Notes: generated by a model not told the origin, from the sequence alone. Numbered from the stretch's first letter, positions 53,268 through 62,810 are shown. The stretch: DNA of 64,000 nucleotides from Murimonas intestini (GCF_024622195.1 NZ_JANKBI010000016.1:62001-126000), one strand, 5' to 3'. Translations and numbers: made by a program.

Positions 53268-54117
53268 AACATTATTTAAATCAAAAAAGAGCAGAAGGAT
53301 TGCCGGAAGCACTCTGCGGTACATACTCCTGATCACACTGGCTCTGTTCATATTAGTGCCGGTCCTGTGGATGGTGTCTACAGCTTTTAAGACAGAGGCT
53401 GAGACTTATTCGCCTAATCCGATCTGGATACCCACAGAGATCACTCTGGATTCTTTCAAAAAATTCTGGGGCCTGTATAATTTCGGTACAATGACAAAAA
53501 ACAGCCTTGTGGCCTGCCTCGGTTCCATGATCATCTGTACAGCCTGCTCCTGTCTGGCAGGTTATGGCGTCACCAGGTTCCACTTTAAAGGTAAGAAGAC
53601 ATTTATGGGATTCCTGCTTGTAACGCAGATGTTCCCCAGTGTCATGCTGGTGGTTCCTTTCTATTCTGTGTTGACTAAATACCACCTGACAAATTCCCTG
53701 ATCGGGCTTATCATAGTATATGCCGCAACAAATATTGCTTTTTCTACATGGATGATGACGTCTTATTTTAAGACGATCCCGGTGGAATTAGATGAGGCGG
53801 CCAGGGTGGACGGGGCATCCAGCTTCATGATATTCAGAAAGATCATCCTGCCCCTTACGGTACCGGGGATTGCGGCAGTAGCGATCTTTGTGCTGATTAA
53901 CGGCTGGAATGAATACATGTATTCTTCAGTACTGATCTCAAAGGATTCCCTGAAGACACTTACAGTCGGTATCGTTGCACTTAACACACAGAACCAGGTG
54001 CACTGGAATGATATGATGGCGGCGTCAAGCGTATCGTGTATCCCGCTTATTATCCTGTTCCTGTGCTTCCAGAAATATTTTATTGCCGGAATGACAAGCG
54101 GCGCAGTTAAGAATTAA
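53260..54117 (+). CDS. ABC transporter permease, MalG/UgpE type
   Basis: 285 residues, six helices, EAA loop LDEAARVDGASSFMIFRKII, C-terminus FIAGMTSGAVKN. Partner of the previous permease. The catabolic genes start 26 bases later, without an obvious terminator. Confidence 0.94.
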   Translation: MSKTLFKSKKSRRIAGSTLRYILLITLALFILVPVLWMVSTAFKTEAETYSPNPIWIPTEITLDSFKKFWGLYNFGTMTKNSLVACLGSMIICTACSCLAGYGVTRFHFKGKKTFMGFLLVTQMFPSVMLVVPFYSVLTKYHLTNSLIGLIIVYAATNIAFSTWMMTSYFKTIPVELDEAARVDGASSFMIFRKIILPLTVPGIAAVAIFVLINGWNEYMYSSVLISKDSLKTLTVGIVALNTQNQVHWNDMMAASSVSCIPLIILFLCFQKYFIAGMTSGAVKN

Positions 54118-54143
54118 TTCATAAGAAACGGAGGAGAGAGAAT

Positions 54144-55358
54144 ATGAAAGCCATAACAATAAGAGACATTAAGGTATTTGTGACAGCGCCTCACGGCAAT
54201 AACCTGGTGGTAGTCAGGGTAGAGACCTCAGAGCCGGGGCTGTACGGGGTAGGCTGCGCCACCTTTACATGGCGGTGTAAGGCTGTGGTGACAGCAATTG
54301 AAGAATATCTCTGCCCCATGCTGAAGGGACGGTCTGTCCACGATATTGAAGATATCTGGCAGTCGATGATGGGCAGCTCCTACTGGAGGAACGGGCCTGT
54401 GCTGAATAATGCGCTCTCAGGGGTGGATGAAGCCCTCTGGGATATAAAAGGAAAGCTGGCGGGAATGCCTCTCTACAGCCTGTTCGGAGGAAAATGCAGG
54501 GAGGGGATCGCTGTTTACCGCCACGCTGACGGCAACAGCCCTGAAGCTGTTGAAGAAAAGATACATGCTTTTATGGAAGAGGGATACCGCTATATCCGCT
54601 GCCATATGGGCACATACGGGGGAAATTTTGACGGCAGCATCCAGAAGATGGTCCATCCCGAAAATGCGCCGGCAGGGGCTTATTATTCTACAAGGACTTA
54701 TATGCAGAGTGTAATAAGGCTCTTTGAGAGGATCAGATCCAATGTGGGCTGGAATCTGGAGATTATGCATGATATCCATGAACGCCTGTCACTGGCTGAT
54801 ACACTGGCTTTTGTAAAAGAGCTGGAACAGTTCAAGCCATTCTTTGTGGAAGACGCCCTGCCGCCCGAACAGGTAAATTATTTTGAATACCTGAGAAAGC
54901 AGACAACTGTGCCGCTGGCTATGGGCGAGCTGTTTACACATCCAATAGAGTGGAGGACTGCGGTCCAGAACCAGTGGATTGATTTCATCAGATGCCATCT
55001 GAGTGACATCGGCGGGCTGACACCTGCCAGAAAGCTGGCGGCTTTTTGTGAGTCATACCAGGTGAGGACGGCATGGCACGGGCCGAATGACCTGTCGCCT
55101 ATCGGAATGGCAGCCCAGATGCACCTTGATTTGAGCAGCCCGAATTTCGGTATCCAGGAATTTGCAGGCTTCAATGAGGCTGAGGAAGAAGTATTCCCGG
55201 GATGCCCGTTTACTAAGGACGGCTATGCTTATCTGAATGACAGGCCGGGCATTGGAGTGGATTTCGATGAAAAAGCGGCAGCGAAGTATCCGCCAATGGA
55301 GATGGATTTCAGTTGGCTGTTCTCCAGACTGGAGGATGGGACAGCAGTAAGGCCGTAG
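54144..55358 (+). CDS. Mandelate racemase/enolase-superfamily dehydratase (ManD/RspA-like)
   Basis: 404 residues, two-domain enolase superfamily enzyme. Capping domain about 1-125; barrel with MHDIHERLS (metal Asp and catalytic His), VEDALPPE and MGELFTH (metal Glu residues), and AWHGPND (His). This set matches the mannonate dehydratase group (ManD/RspA), which dehydrates sugar acids such as D-mannonate or D-gluconate; many members are weakly active and serve other substrates. GGAGGAGAGAAT precedes the ATG. The co-located D-aminoacylase hints at an amino-sugar acid substrate. Confidence 0.88.
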   Translation: MKAITIRDIKVFVTAPHGNNLVVVRVETSEPGLYGVGCATFTWRCKAVVTAIEEYLCPMLKGRSVHDIEDIWQSMMGSSYWRNGPVLNNALSGVDEALWDIKGKLAGMPLYSLFGGKCREGIAVYRHADGNSPEAVEEKIHAFMEEGYRYIRCHMGTYGGNFDGSIQKMVHPENAPAGAYYSTRTYMQSVIRLFERIRSNVGWNLEIMHDIHERLSLADTLAFVKELEQFKPFFVEDALPPEQVNYFEYLRKQTTVPLAMGELFTHPIEWRTAVQNQWIDFIRCHLSDIGGLTPARKLAAFCESYQVRTAWHGPNDLSPIGMAAQMHLDLSSPNFGIQEFAGFNEAEEEVFPGCPFTKDGYAYLNDRPGIGVDFDEKAAAKYPPMEMDFSWLFSRLEDGTAVRP

Positions 55359-55401
55359 GGTGTCTGGAATTTAAAAGAACAGGCAGGCCGTTTGGCGGAT
55401 T

Positions 55402-55424
55402 TGTGCATTTACTGCACAGACCGT
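55402..55424. repeat. Partial copy of palindromic element core
   Basis: TGTGCATTTACTGCACAGAC plus CGT is identical to 59969-59991 inside the 132-bp element. Here the left arm is altered (GGATTTGTGCA) so only part of the hairpin remains. Confidence 0.6.
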
Positions 55425-55460
55425 GAGAATACGAGGCAGGATAAAAAGGAGAAGACAGAT

Positions 55461-55940
55461 ATGACAATAGAAGAAAAGCTGGAGAAGCTCGGGCTGGCTC
55501 TGCCGCCGGCACCGGGAAAAGGCGGGGTTTATGCCAGCGTAAAGCCGCTTGGAGAGAACCTTTACTATATTTCAGGGTGCGGAGCCTACATAGAAGGAGA
55601 AGGACCATCCGGGAAATTGGGGAGTGATCTGACTGTTGAGGAAGGACAGGAGGCAGCGAAAAGGACGATCCTGAATTACCTCTCTGTAATTAAAGAGCAT
55701 ATAGGAAGCCTTGACAGGGTAAAATCATTTGTGAAAATTCTGGTGTTTGTGGCGTGTGAGCCCGATTTCTATGAGCAGCCGCAGGTTGCCAATGGTGCGA
55801 CACAGCTGCTTGTAGACCTTTTTGGGGAGGAGACAGGAGCGCCGTCCCGCTCTGCCATCGGGGCTGTTGCCCTGCCGGGCAATACTCCGGTAGAGATTGA
55901 GGGGATCGTGGAAATGGAACCGCAGGACGGAGCAGTATAA
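55461..55940 (+). CDS. RidA family protein (YjgF/YER057c)
   Basis: 159 residues from the ATG at 55461 (AAAAGGAGAAGACAGAT upstream). Trimeric enamine/imine deaminase-like fold: YYISGCGAYIEGEGPSGKLG, then VFVACEPDFYEQP and APSRSAIGAVALPGNTPVEI, with Arg in the usual SRSAxG position. RidA proteins hydrolyse reactive enamines released by PLP enzymes. The SelA-like PLP enzyme two genes on makes this pairing meaningful. Confidence 0.88.
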   Translation: MTIEEKLEKLGLALPPAPGKGGVYASVKPLGENLYYISGCGAYIEGEGPSGKLGSDLTVEEGQEAAKRTILNYLSVIKEHIGSLDRVKSFVKILVFVACEPDFYEQPQVANGATQLLVDLFGEETGAPSRSAIGAVALPGNTPVEIEGIVEMEPQDGAV

Positions 55941-55967
55941 CTGTATTCTGGAAAGAAGGGATTATAT

Positions 55968-57554
55968 ATGGATCTTTTGATTCAGGGGGCGCTTATCGTG
56001 GATGGAAGCGGTGAAAAGCCCTATTATGGTGATATCGCGGTGGACCGTGACCGCATTTCGGCTGTCGGCCGTCTGGAGGCTTTGGAAGCCAGAAGGGTGG
56101 TGGATGCAAGAGGTCTTATGGCGACACCGGGTCTGATCGACGGGCATACACATTCGGAATTAAACCTGATGGCGAACCGTCAGCATCCGAATGCAGTTTA
56201 CCAGGGAATTTCAACTGTCGTCACAGGACAGTGCGGACTGGGATTTGCACCAATGAAGGATGAAATGTTTGATGATTCCATGCGGATAAATTCTGGTATC
56301 TTTGGAGATTACCGCCGTTATTTTAAAAAATGGAATACCTTTGGTGAATTTCTGGACCTGCTGGGAGGCTCTGCTGTCAATGTGGCGGCCAATGTCTCAC
56401 ACAATGCTGTCAGGCAGATGATCACCGGGTTTGAAGACAGGCCCCTTAATGAGGAAGAGCTTAAGGCTGCAAAGCAGGTGGTGGCAGATGCCATGGAGGA
56501 AGGGGCCGTAGGACTTTCCGTGGGGCTTTCCTACTATCCGGGCGGCTACAGCAATACAAGAGAACTTGCAGAGATGTGCAGCGTGGTGAAACAGTACGAT
56601 GGTTTATTCTGCGTACACCAGCGGCTGAACGACGGACAGATCCCAATCTCATCTTTGGAAGAAGCAGCGGAGGTTGTGAGGCGGACAAAAGTAAGGCTGA
56701 ATATGCTCCATTACCGCACAGGAGGCATGGAGGATTATCATACGATGTTTGCACCCTTTGAAGAACTGGAAAAGGAAGGAGCCCAGATCTATTACGAGTT
56801 CTATCCGTATCTGGTGGGAGCTGGCCTGCTGCTGGCCCTGGTGCCCGGATGGGCTCAGGAAGGCAGCTGGCGAAAGATCATGGACCGCCTGACATCAGAA
56901 GAAATGCGGGACAGGCTTTTGCGTGAAATGGATGAGCGCCATTCTTATTTCTTCGGACCGGGGCAGACTGCCAGGATCATCCTTACAAAAGATCCTTACA
57001 GCAGAAGCCTTGGAAGGACTGTGGATGAGATAGCAGAAGAGCATGGAGAGACCTTCTCCCAGGCAGTAATAAGGCTTCTTATTGAAAATGAGCTGGAAGC
57101 AGGGTTTGCAGGAATTGAAAATCAGACAGAGGAACTGAAGGAAAAGCTGTATGATGACCAGTACCGTCTTTTTACAGACGACAGGTATACGGTGGGCAGT
57201 GACACTATTCCCACAGGTATCCTCTGCCATCCCAGGGCATTCGGCTCCTTTGCCAGGATCATTGCCCATATGAGGGATCGCAGTGTTCCGGCAGAGTACA
57301 TTATAAAGAAACTGACTTCCATGCCGGCACAGATGTACCACCTGGAAGACAGAGGGCTTTTGAAGCCGGGCATGAAGGCAGATATCTGCCTTATGGATTA
57401 TGAAAAGGTGTGTGACAAGGCCACATTCGGAAATCCCAGAAGGCGGCCGGAGGGAATCCATTCCCTGTATGTGAATGGGCTTCCTGCCCTGGAGGAAGGG
57501 ACACTGACCGGGATTCTCGCAGGAGAAGCCGTCAGGCGGGGATTGAATAAGTGA
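55968..57554 (+). CDS. D-aminoacylase (N-acyl-D-amino-acid deacylase)
   Basis: 528 residues, cytosolic amidohydrolase-superfamily enzyme. GLIDGHTHSELN holds the two metal His; VVTGQCGLGFAP, the SYYPGGYSN loop, FCVHQR and GSDTIPTG (Asp) supply the rest of the site; the C-terminal FGNPRRRPEGIHSLYVNG is diagnostic of the D-aminoacylase/dihydroorotase-like group. It removes an acyl group from D-amino acids or from similar N-acylated compounds. Its stop overlaps the start of the PLP enzyme (57551). Confidence 0.88.
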   Translation: MDLLIQGALIVDGSGEKPYYGDIAVDRDRISAVGRLEALEARRVVDARGLMATPGLIDGHTHSELNLMANRQHPNAVYQGISTVVTGQCGLGFAPMKDEMFDDSMRINSGIFGDYRRYFKKWNTFGEFLDLLGGSAVNVAANVSHNAVRQMITGFEDRPLNEEELKAAKQVVADAMEEGAVGLSVGLSYYPGGYSNTRELAEMCSVVKQYDGLFCVHQRLNDGQIPISSLEEAAEVVRRTKVRLNMLHYRTGGMEDYHTMFAPFEELEKEGAQIYYEFYPYLVGAGLLLALVPGWAQEGSWRKIMDRLTSEEMRDRLLREMDERHSYFFGPGQTARIILTKDPYSRSLGRTVDEIAEEHGETFSQAVIRLLIENELEAGFAGIENQTEELKEKLYDDQYRLFTDDRYTVGSDTIPTGILCHPRAFGSFARIIAHMRDRSVPAEYIIKKLTSMPAQMYHLEDRGLLKPGMKADICLMDYEKVCDKATFGNPRRRPEGIHSLYVNGLPALEEGTLTGILAGEAVRRGLNK

Positions 57555-58696
57555 GACCGGAGAAAAAAGATATGGAGTTTTATGAAAAATTAGGGATCAG
57601 GACTCTGATCAATGCCAGTGAGACATACACGAACCTGGGGGGATCCCTGATGGATCCCAGAACACTGAAGGCCATGGAGGAGGCAGGGCGGGGCTTTGTA
57701 GATATCTTCCAGCTGATGGATGCCGTATGTGAGCGCGCAGCAGAGCTGACAAATAATGAAGCAGCCTTTGTTACCACAGGGGCGGCCGGCGGCCTGATAC
57801 TCTCCGCCGCTGCCTGCATCTGCGGACCGGATGAGAAGAAGCTGGATCAGATTCCTCATCTGGAACAATTTGAAAAAAAAGAGATACTGATGTTTGACGG
57901 AAAGTTCAGGGAGCTGATCCCATACTGGAAGCTCACGGGACTGACAGGAGCGGTGATCGTTCCTGTGGAACCAAGTGTGGAAGCCATGCTGGAGGCTGTA
58001 AATGAGCGGACGGCAGCAGTTTTCCTCTTTCCGGCCACCCTGTACGAGGAGGGGATTCCCACCTGTGAAGAGGTGATACCGGCGCTTAAGGCCAGGGGGG
58101 TGACGGTAGTGGTGGATGCTGCGGCCCAGCTGCCTCCCAGCTCCTACCTCTGGTATTATACTAAGGAACTGGGGGCTGACCTGGCTATATACAGCGGCGG
58201 GAAGCATATCAAAGGGCCCCAGTGTACCGGCCTGGTGGTAGGCAGAAAGGATCTGATCCAGGCCTGCCGCATGGCAGCCAGCCCGAATCCGCGGATCGGA
58301 CGTGCATTTAAGACTGGAAAAGAAGAGCTGGCAGGCTTTTTGACAGCGCTGGAGATTTTTGTGGAGGAAGAACCTGAGGAAGGATTTAAGCGGCAGGAGA
58401 TCCTGCTCCAGAAGCTGGAAGGACTTCTCAGGCAGGGGGCGGATGTGCAGACAGAGCTTCGTTCCATAGGACGCCTGGGGACATATCAGCCCCTGCTGCT
58501 GGTGACCCTTCCGAAAGGCAGGACTGCTCAGGAATGCAACCAATATACAAGAGCCTTTGATCCGCCTGTAGATGTAGGTGTATACGGACCGGAATTTGGA
58601 ATGCCGGAAAATGTCATTTTCCTGAATGCCTATAACTTAAAGCCGGAAGAAGCAGATATTGTGGCACAGGCTGTACTGGCATATCTGGCTGAATGA
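57551..58696 (+). CDS. SelA/DgaE-like PLP-dependent enzyme
   Basis: 381 residues from a GTG overlapping the previous stop. Fold type I PLP enzyme: NASETYTNLGGSLMDP, AAFVTTGAAGGL, VVVDAAAQLP (Asp189 to the PLP ring) and YSGGKHIKGPQ (Lys218, probable Schiff base). Relatives include selenocysteine synthase and the D-glucosaminate-6-phosphate lyase DgaE, which eliminate water or ammonia. With RidA nearby, an ammonia lyase forming an enamine is likely. Last gene of the operon. Confidence 0.85.
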   Translation: MRPEKKDMEFYEKLGIRTLINASETYTNLGGSLMDPRTLKAMEEAGRGFVDIFQLMDAVCERAAELTNNEAAFVTTGAAGGLILSAAACICGPDEKKLDQIPHLEQFEKKEILMFDGKFRELIPYWKLTGLTGAVIVPVEPSVEAMLEAVNERTAAVFLFPATLYEEGIPTCEEVIPALKARGVTVVVDAAAQLPPSSYLWYYTKELGADLAIYSGGKHIKGPQCTGLVVGRKDLIQACRMAASPNPRIGRAFKTGKEELAGFLTALEIFVEEEPEEGFKRQEILLQKLEGLLRQGADVQTELRSIGRLGTYQPLLLVTLPKGRTAQECNQYTRAFDPPVDVGVYGPEFGMPENVIFLNAYNLKPEEADIVAQAVLAYLAE

Positions 58697-58816
58697 ACGG
58701 TACGGCAATGATATGGTATGATACGGCAATGATGCATCTGAAGGCAGAAAAAGGCACTCATAGTTAATGGTGTGCCGCGCCGGAGCATAGATCATTTTAG
58801 AGGGAAATTTGAAGGG

Positions 58817-58876
58817 AAATACCGCTTTCACAGAAAAAGGGCTGAGATATCAGCTCATGGGAGGCGGTATTTTTTG
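58817..58876 (+). terminator. Operon terminator
   Basis: AAATACCGC and GCGGTATTT enclose an inner CTGAGATATCAG palindrome; TTTTTT follows. It ends the catabolic operon. The rest of 58696-59149 has only a 12-bp direct repeat TACGGCAATGAT at 58701 and 58722. Confidence 0.8.
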
Positions 58877-59148
58877 TGCCGAAATTCAGAAAACAGCTGT
58901 GCCGGAAAAATTTTCTGCGGATAGCAGTATACAGACAGTAACCGGGAGCAACGGTGTGCGATGAGTTTTGAGTACATACAGAAGGTCTGTGATGCTGCTA
59001 TTATAAAGCCGTGGGAAAGCAGAGAATGAGCACGAAGCAATTCAGGATATAATTTCCAAATTAAAAAAACGGTGGTCTATCCCTGGAATCCTATGATAAT
59101 ATAGTAATTAAAGGGCAATTATAATTCAGCGGAAGAAGGAGGTTGGAA

Positions 59149-59847
59149 ATGGCACAGGAAGAGACAGATAAAGCTATAGGAAAAGATATGGAAAAGGAAC
59201 TGGCGTCTTATTTTCCTTTCTGGGAAAAGCTGGAGGAGAGGCAGAGAGCGGATATCTGCAGCCATGCGGTTTCTTCCCGCTACAGTAAAGGCACCTTTGT
59301 GCACAATGCAGCGGAGGAGTGTGTAGGCATCATCCTTGTCAGGAGCGGCCAGCTCAGAGTCTATATCCAGTCCGAGGATGGCAGAGATATCACTCTTTAC
59401 AGGCTGTTCTCCGGGGACACATGTGTCCTCAGCGCCTCCTGCTTTATGGAAGAGATCACATTTGACATACTGATCGATGCGGAGGAGGACAGCAGCCTGA
59501 TCACAGTCAGGCCGGATATCTTCAGGAGTCTGGCCAAAGAGAATATATACGCTGAGAATTATATCTACAAGCAGACAGCAGAGCGTTTTTCAGATGTGAT
59601 GTGGACAATGCAGCAGATATTGTTCATGAGTTTTGACAAAAGGCTGGCTGTATTTCTTATAGATGAATTAGCTAAAGCCGGGGGAGATACCCTTTATATC
59701 ACCCATGACCAGATAGCAAAATACACAGGCAGCGCCCGGGAGGTGGTGTCAAGGATGCTGAAGTACTTTGAAGGAGAAGGGCTTGTCAAAATTTCCAGAG
59801 GGAAGGTCTGTGTACTTGACAGGAAGAGATTAAAAGAATTGACATAA
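59149..59847 (+). CDS. Crp/Fnr-family regulator
   Basis: 232 residues from the ATG at 59149 (AGAAGGAGGTTGGAA); the TTG at 59143 overlaps the ribosome site. Cyclic-nucleotide-binding-like domain about 40-150 (GIILVRSGQLRVYIQSEDG), no clear Fnr iron-sulfur cysteine set; HTH about 190-215 (ITHDQIAKYTGSAREVVSRM). Followed by a strong terminator and then the CoA-disulfide reductase fusion, which it probably regulates in response to redox or sulfur state. Confidence 0.92.
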   Translation: MAQEETDKAIGKDMEKELASYFPFWEKLEERQRADICSHAVSSRYSKGTFVHNAAEECVGIILVRSGQLRVYIQSEDGRDITLYRLFSGDTCVLSASCFMEEITFDILIDAEEDSSLITVRPDIFRSLAKENIYAENYIYKQTAERFSDVMWTMQQILFMSFDKRLAVFLIDELAKAGGDTLYITHDQIAKYTGSAREVVSRMLKYFEGEGLVKISRGKVCVLDRKRLKELT

Positions 59848-59860
59848 ATATTTTGTAATA

Positions 59861-59910
59861 ACCGGGAGGTTGTTCTGTGACTTAATCACAGAAGAAACCT
59901 CCCGGTTATT
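59861..59910 (+). terminator. Terminator after Crp/Fnr gene
   Basis: ACCGGGAGGTT / AACCTCCCGGT with inner TCTGTGA/TCACAGA, then TTATTAT. Confidence 0.85.
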
Positions 59911-59950
59911 ATATAATAGCTATAATGAGCGCAATTGAGGCGGACAATTA

Positions 59951-60082
59951 GTAACTATTCAGCAGGTCTGTGCATTTACTGCACAGACCGTAAGAAAATG
60001 ATTCAAGGGTGCAAAAATCCCATCGCCGAAGGCGATTTTAAATGGATTTTTGCATGTAACTGTGAAGGTACTGAACAGTTAC
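59951..60082. repeat. Palindromic MITE-like element, copy 2
   Basis: 132 bp with ends GTAACTATTCAG and CTGAACAGTTAC. Inside lie a perfect hairpin GGTCTGTGCA-TTTAC-TGCACAGACC (59965-59989) and a second inverted repeat TGCAAAAATCC / GGATTTTTGCA (60010-60054) that encloses ATCGCC-GAA-GGCGAT. It carries no gene. It lies directly before the ribosome site of 60110, so transcripts of that gene may carry the structure. Confidence 0.75.
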
Positions 60083-60109
60083 GACAATTATAAGAAGGGG
60101 TGTTATTTT

Positions 60110-62653
60110 ATGGCTAAGAAAACTGTTATTATCGGAGGTGTGGCCGGAGGCGCAACTGCGGCTGCCAGACTGAGAAGAAGAGATGAAAAAATGGAGATCG
60201 TAGTATTGGAGAGGGGAGAATATATTTCATTTGCCAACTGCGGACTTCCTTATTATATAGGCGATGTGATCAAAAGCAGAGAAGCCCTGCTGCTTCAGAC
60301 ACCGGAGGCAATGAAGAAGAAATTTGATATACAGGTACGTACAGGGAATGAGGTGACAGCCCTGCATCCTGAAAAAAATACAATTACTGTAAAAGATATT
60401 AAGACAGGAAAAATATATGAGGAGGGGTATGACAACCTCATTCTGGCAACAGGCTCTTCCCCTGTAAAGCCGCCGATACCGGGGATTGAGGCGGAGAATA
60501 TATTTACACTGTGGAATATCCCGGACACTGACAGGATCAAAAAATTTCTGACTGAGAAAAGGCCAAAAAGTGCAGCTGTGATAGGCGGAGGATTTATCGG
60601 GCTTGAAATGGCGGAAAATCTGCACAGAGCAGGACTGAGTGTCTCCGTCATAGAAATGCAGGACCAGGTGATGGCGCCTTTGGATAAGGAGATGGCCCAG
60701 CTGCTCCACGAAAATATGCAGGAAAACGGCGTACAGCTTCTGTTGGGAGACGGGGTTGAGAAGTTTTCAGGTGATGGGGAGAAAACAACTATATTTCTTA
60801 AAAGCGGAAAATGTGTGGATGCTGACATGATAATCCTCTCAATAGGTGTCAGGCCGAACAGCCAGCTGGCCAGGGAAGCAGGGCTGGAGGTAAACGCCAG
60901 AGGAGGCGTGGTTGTGAACAGCCATCTGCAAACTTCTGTTCCTAATATATATGCGGTGGGGGATGTGACAGAAACTACTCATCTGGTTACAGGGGAAAAG
61001 ACTATGATCCCACTGGCAGGCCCGGCAAATAAACAGGCCAGGATATGTGCAGACAATATCGCAGGGGACAGCAAGACATATGGGGGAACGATCGGGACAG
61101 CAGTAGCCCGGGTATTTGACATGTCTGCAGCAACTGCAGGGCTTAATGAAAAAATACTTAATGAGGCAGGGAAGATAAAAGGCACGGATTATGAAGCTGT
61201 AATAATAAATCAGAAATCTCATGCCGGCTATTATCCGGGAGCCACTCCGCTGACACTTAAACTGATATTTGAAAAGGATGGGAAGATCCTGGGGGCACAG
61301 ATCGTGGGGCAGGAGGGCGCAGACAAAAGAATAGATACGATTGCCACAGTCATGCGTCTGGGAGGAAATGCAGAAGATCTGGCAAAGCTGGAGCTTTCTT
61401 ATGCCCCTCCATATTCTTCAGCCAAGGATCCTGTGAATATGCTTGGATTTGTAGCTGAAAATATCCGAAAGGGACTTGTTTCCTTTATAAGCGTAAAGGA
61501 GCTGGATGAGCTGATGGCAGAACCTGATAAAAAGGACAGTTTCCTCATACTGGATATAACTGAAGATGTGGAGCGTATGGTGTTTTCCATCCCTGGTTCC
61601 ATCCATATCCCTCTGGGTCAGCTGAGAGAGCAGATCAGGGAACTGGATACAGATAAACTGATCATACCGTACTGCGCTGTGGGGGTCCGTTCCTACAATG
61701 CCGCCAGGATATTGATGCAGAATGGATTTTCTAATGTAAAAGTGCTGGAAGGGGGTACATCCCTGTATAAAACCTGTCACTATACCCCCTCAGCATCTGA
61801 GGCGGAAAGGGAAGGACAGGAGAGAAAAGAAGTGCGGTGTGCGCAGGAGGAAAATATAATTATGGGAGAAAAGCAGAGACCTGCAGTAAATGAAATGAAA
61901 ATGCAGATACTGGACTGTTGCGGGATGCAGTGCCCGGGTCCGATCATGAAGGTAAACGAGACACTCAAGACCATGAAAGACGGAGAATGCCTGGAGATAT
62001 CCGCAACAGATATGGGCTTTGCCAGAGATATAGAAGCATGGTGCGCGAGGACAGGAAACACAATGCTCGGAAAACGCAGAGAAGGTGTGCAGAATATAGT
62101 AAGGATCCAAAAAGGATGGTTCCCGGATGTGCAGACAGCCCAGGCAGACGGCGGACATGATATTACAACGCCCGGCGAGGACCGGCAGGGAAAGACAATC
62201 ATTGTATTTGACGGAGATCTGGATAAGGTTCTGGCTGCATTCATTATAGCAAACGGCGCGGCCGCCATGGGCCGTCCGGTAACCATGTTCTTTACATTCT
62301 GGGGACTGAACGCCCTGCGAAAGACAGAAAAGGTAAAAGTGAAAAAACCATTCATGGAAAAAATGTTTGGCGCTATGATGCCAAGAGGGACTGGAAAGCT
62401 GAAGCTCTCAAATATGAATATGGGCGGAATGGGAACAAAGATGATGAAAAAAGTCATGAAAGATAAAAATGTCTCATCGCTGGAAGAACTGATGAAACAG
62501 GCAATGGCCCAGGGAATCAAGCTGGTGGCCTGCACCATGTCAATGGATGTAATGGGCATAACAAAGGAAGAACTGATAGATGGTGTGGAATTGGCAGGTG
62601 TTGCTTCCTATCTGGGAGATGCAGAGATGTCAAATGTGAATCTCTTCGTGTAA
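60110..62653 (+). CDS. CoA-disulfide reductase-rhodanese-TusA-DsrE fusion
   Basis: 847 residues from the ATG at 60110 (AGAAGGGGTGTTATTTT). Domains in order: FAD/NAD(P)H disulfide reductase (about 1-445; GGVAGGATAAARLRRR; redox Cys44 in FANCGLPYY); rhodanese (about 460-560; Cys522 in PYCAVGVRS); TusA/SirA-like (about 600-675; Cys608 in CPGP); DsrE-like (about 690-847). The fusion joins sulfane-sulfur transfer to reduction of CoA persulfides or disulfides in the cytosol. Preceded by a Crp/Fnr gene. Confidence 0.95.
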   Translation: MAKKTVIIGGVAGGATAAARLRRRDEKMEIVVLERGEYISFANCGLPYYIGDVIKSREALLLQTPEAMKKKFDIQVRTGNEVTALHPEKNTITVKDIKTGKIYEEGYDNLILATGSSPVKPPIPGIEAENIFTLWNIPDTDRIKKFLTEKRPKSAAVIGGGFIGLEMAENLHRAGLSVSVIEMQDQVMAPLDKEMAQLLHENMQENGVQLLLGDGVEKFSGDGEKTTIFLKSGKCVDADMIILSIGVRPNSQLAREAGLEVNARGGVVVNSHLQTSVPNIYAVGDVTETTHLVTGEKTMIPLAGPANKQARICADNIAGDSKTYGGTIGTAVARVFDMSAATAGLNEKILNEAGKIKGTDYEAVIINQKSHAGYYPGATPLTLKLIFEKDGKILGAQIVGQEGADKRIDTIATVMRLGGNAEDLAKLELSYAPPYSSAKDPVNMLGFVAENIRKGLVSFISVKELDELMAEPDKKDSFLILDITEDVERMVFSIPGSIHIPLGQLREQIRELDTDKLIIPYCAVGVRSYNAARILMQNGFSNVKVLEGGTSLYKTCHYTPSASEAEREGQERKEVRCAQEENIIMGEKQRPAVNEMKMQILDCCGMQCPGPIMKVNETLKTMKDGECLEISATDMGFARDIEAWCARTGNTMLGKRREGVQNIVRIQKGWFPDVQTAQADGGHDITTPGEDRQGKTIIVFDGDLDKVLAAFIIANGAAAMGRPVTMFFTFWGLNALRKTEKVKVKKPFMEKMFGAMMPRGTGKLKLSNMNMGGMGTKMMKKVMKDKNVSSLEELMKQAMAQGIKLVACTMSMDVMGITKEELIDGVELAGVASYLGDAEMSNVNLFV

Positions 62654-62763
62654 TATATCTGTCAGACAGCTGTCAATATTGTTCCTGTTTTTCTTTAAAA
62701 TCAGTGTGCTTAAAATCATTGTTGAGGGAGCAGCGATAATAGATTAGAAAGTTTGTTACGTTA

Positions 62764-62810
62764 AAAAATGAGAACTGCGGCCTGACTACAGGGAACAGTT
62801 CTCATTTTTG
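62764..62810. terminator. Bidirectional terminator
   Basis: AAAAATGAGAACTG and CAGTTCTCATTTTT are perfect 14-bp arms with T-runs on both strands; shared by the convergent genes at 60110 and 62829. Confidence 0.88.
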
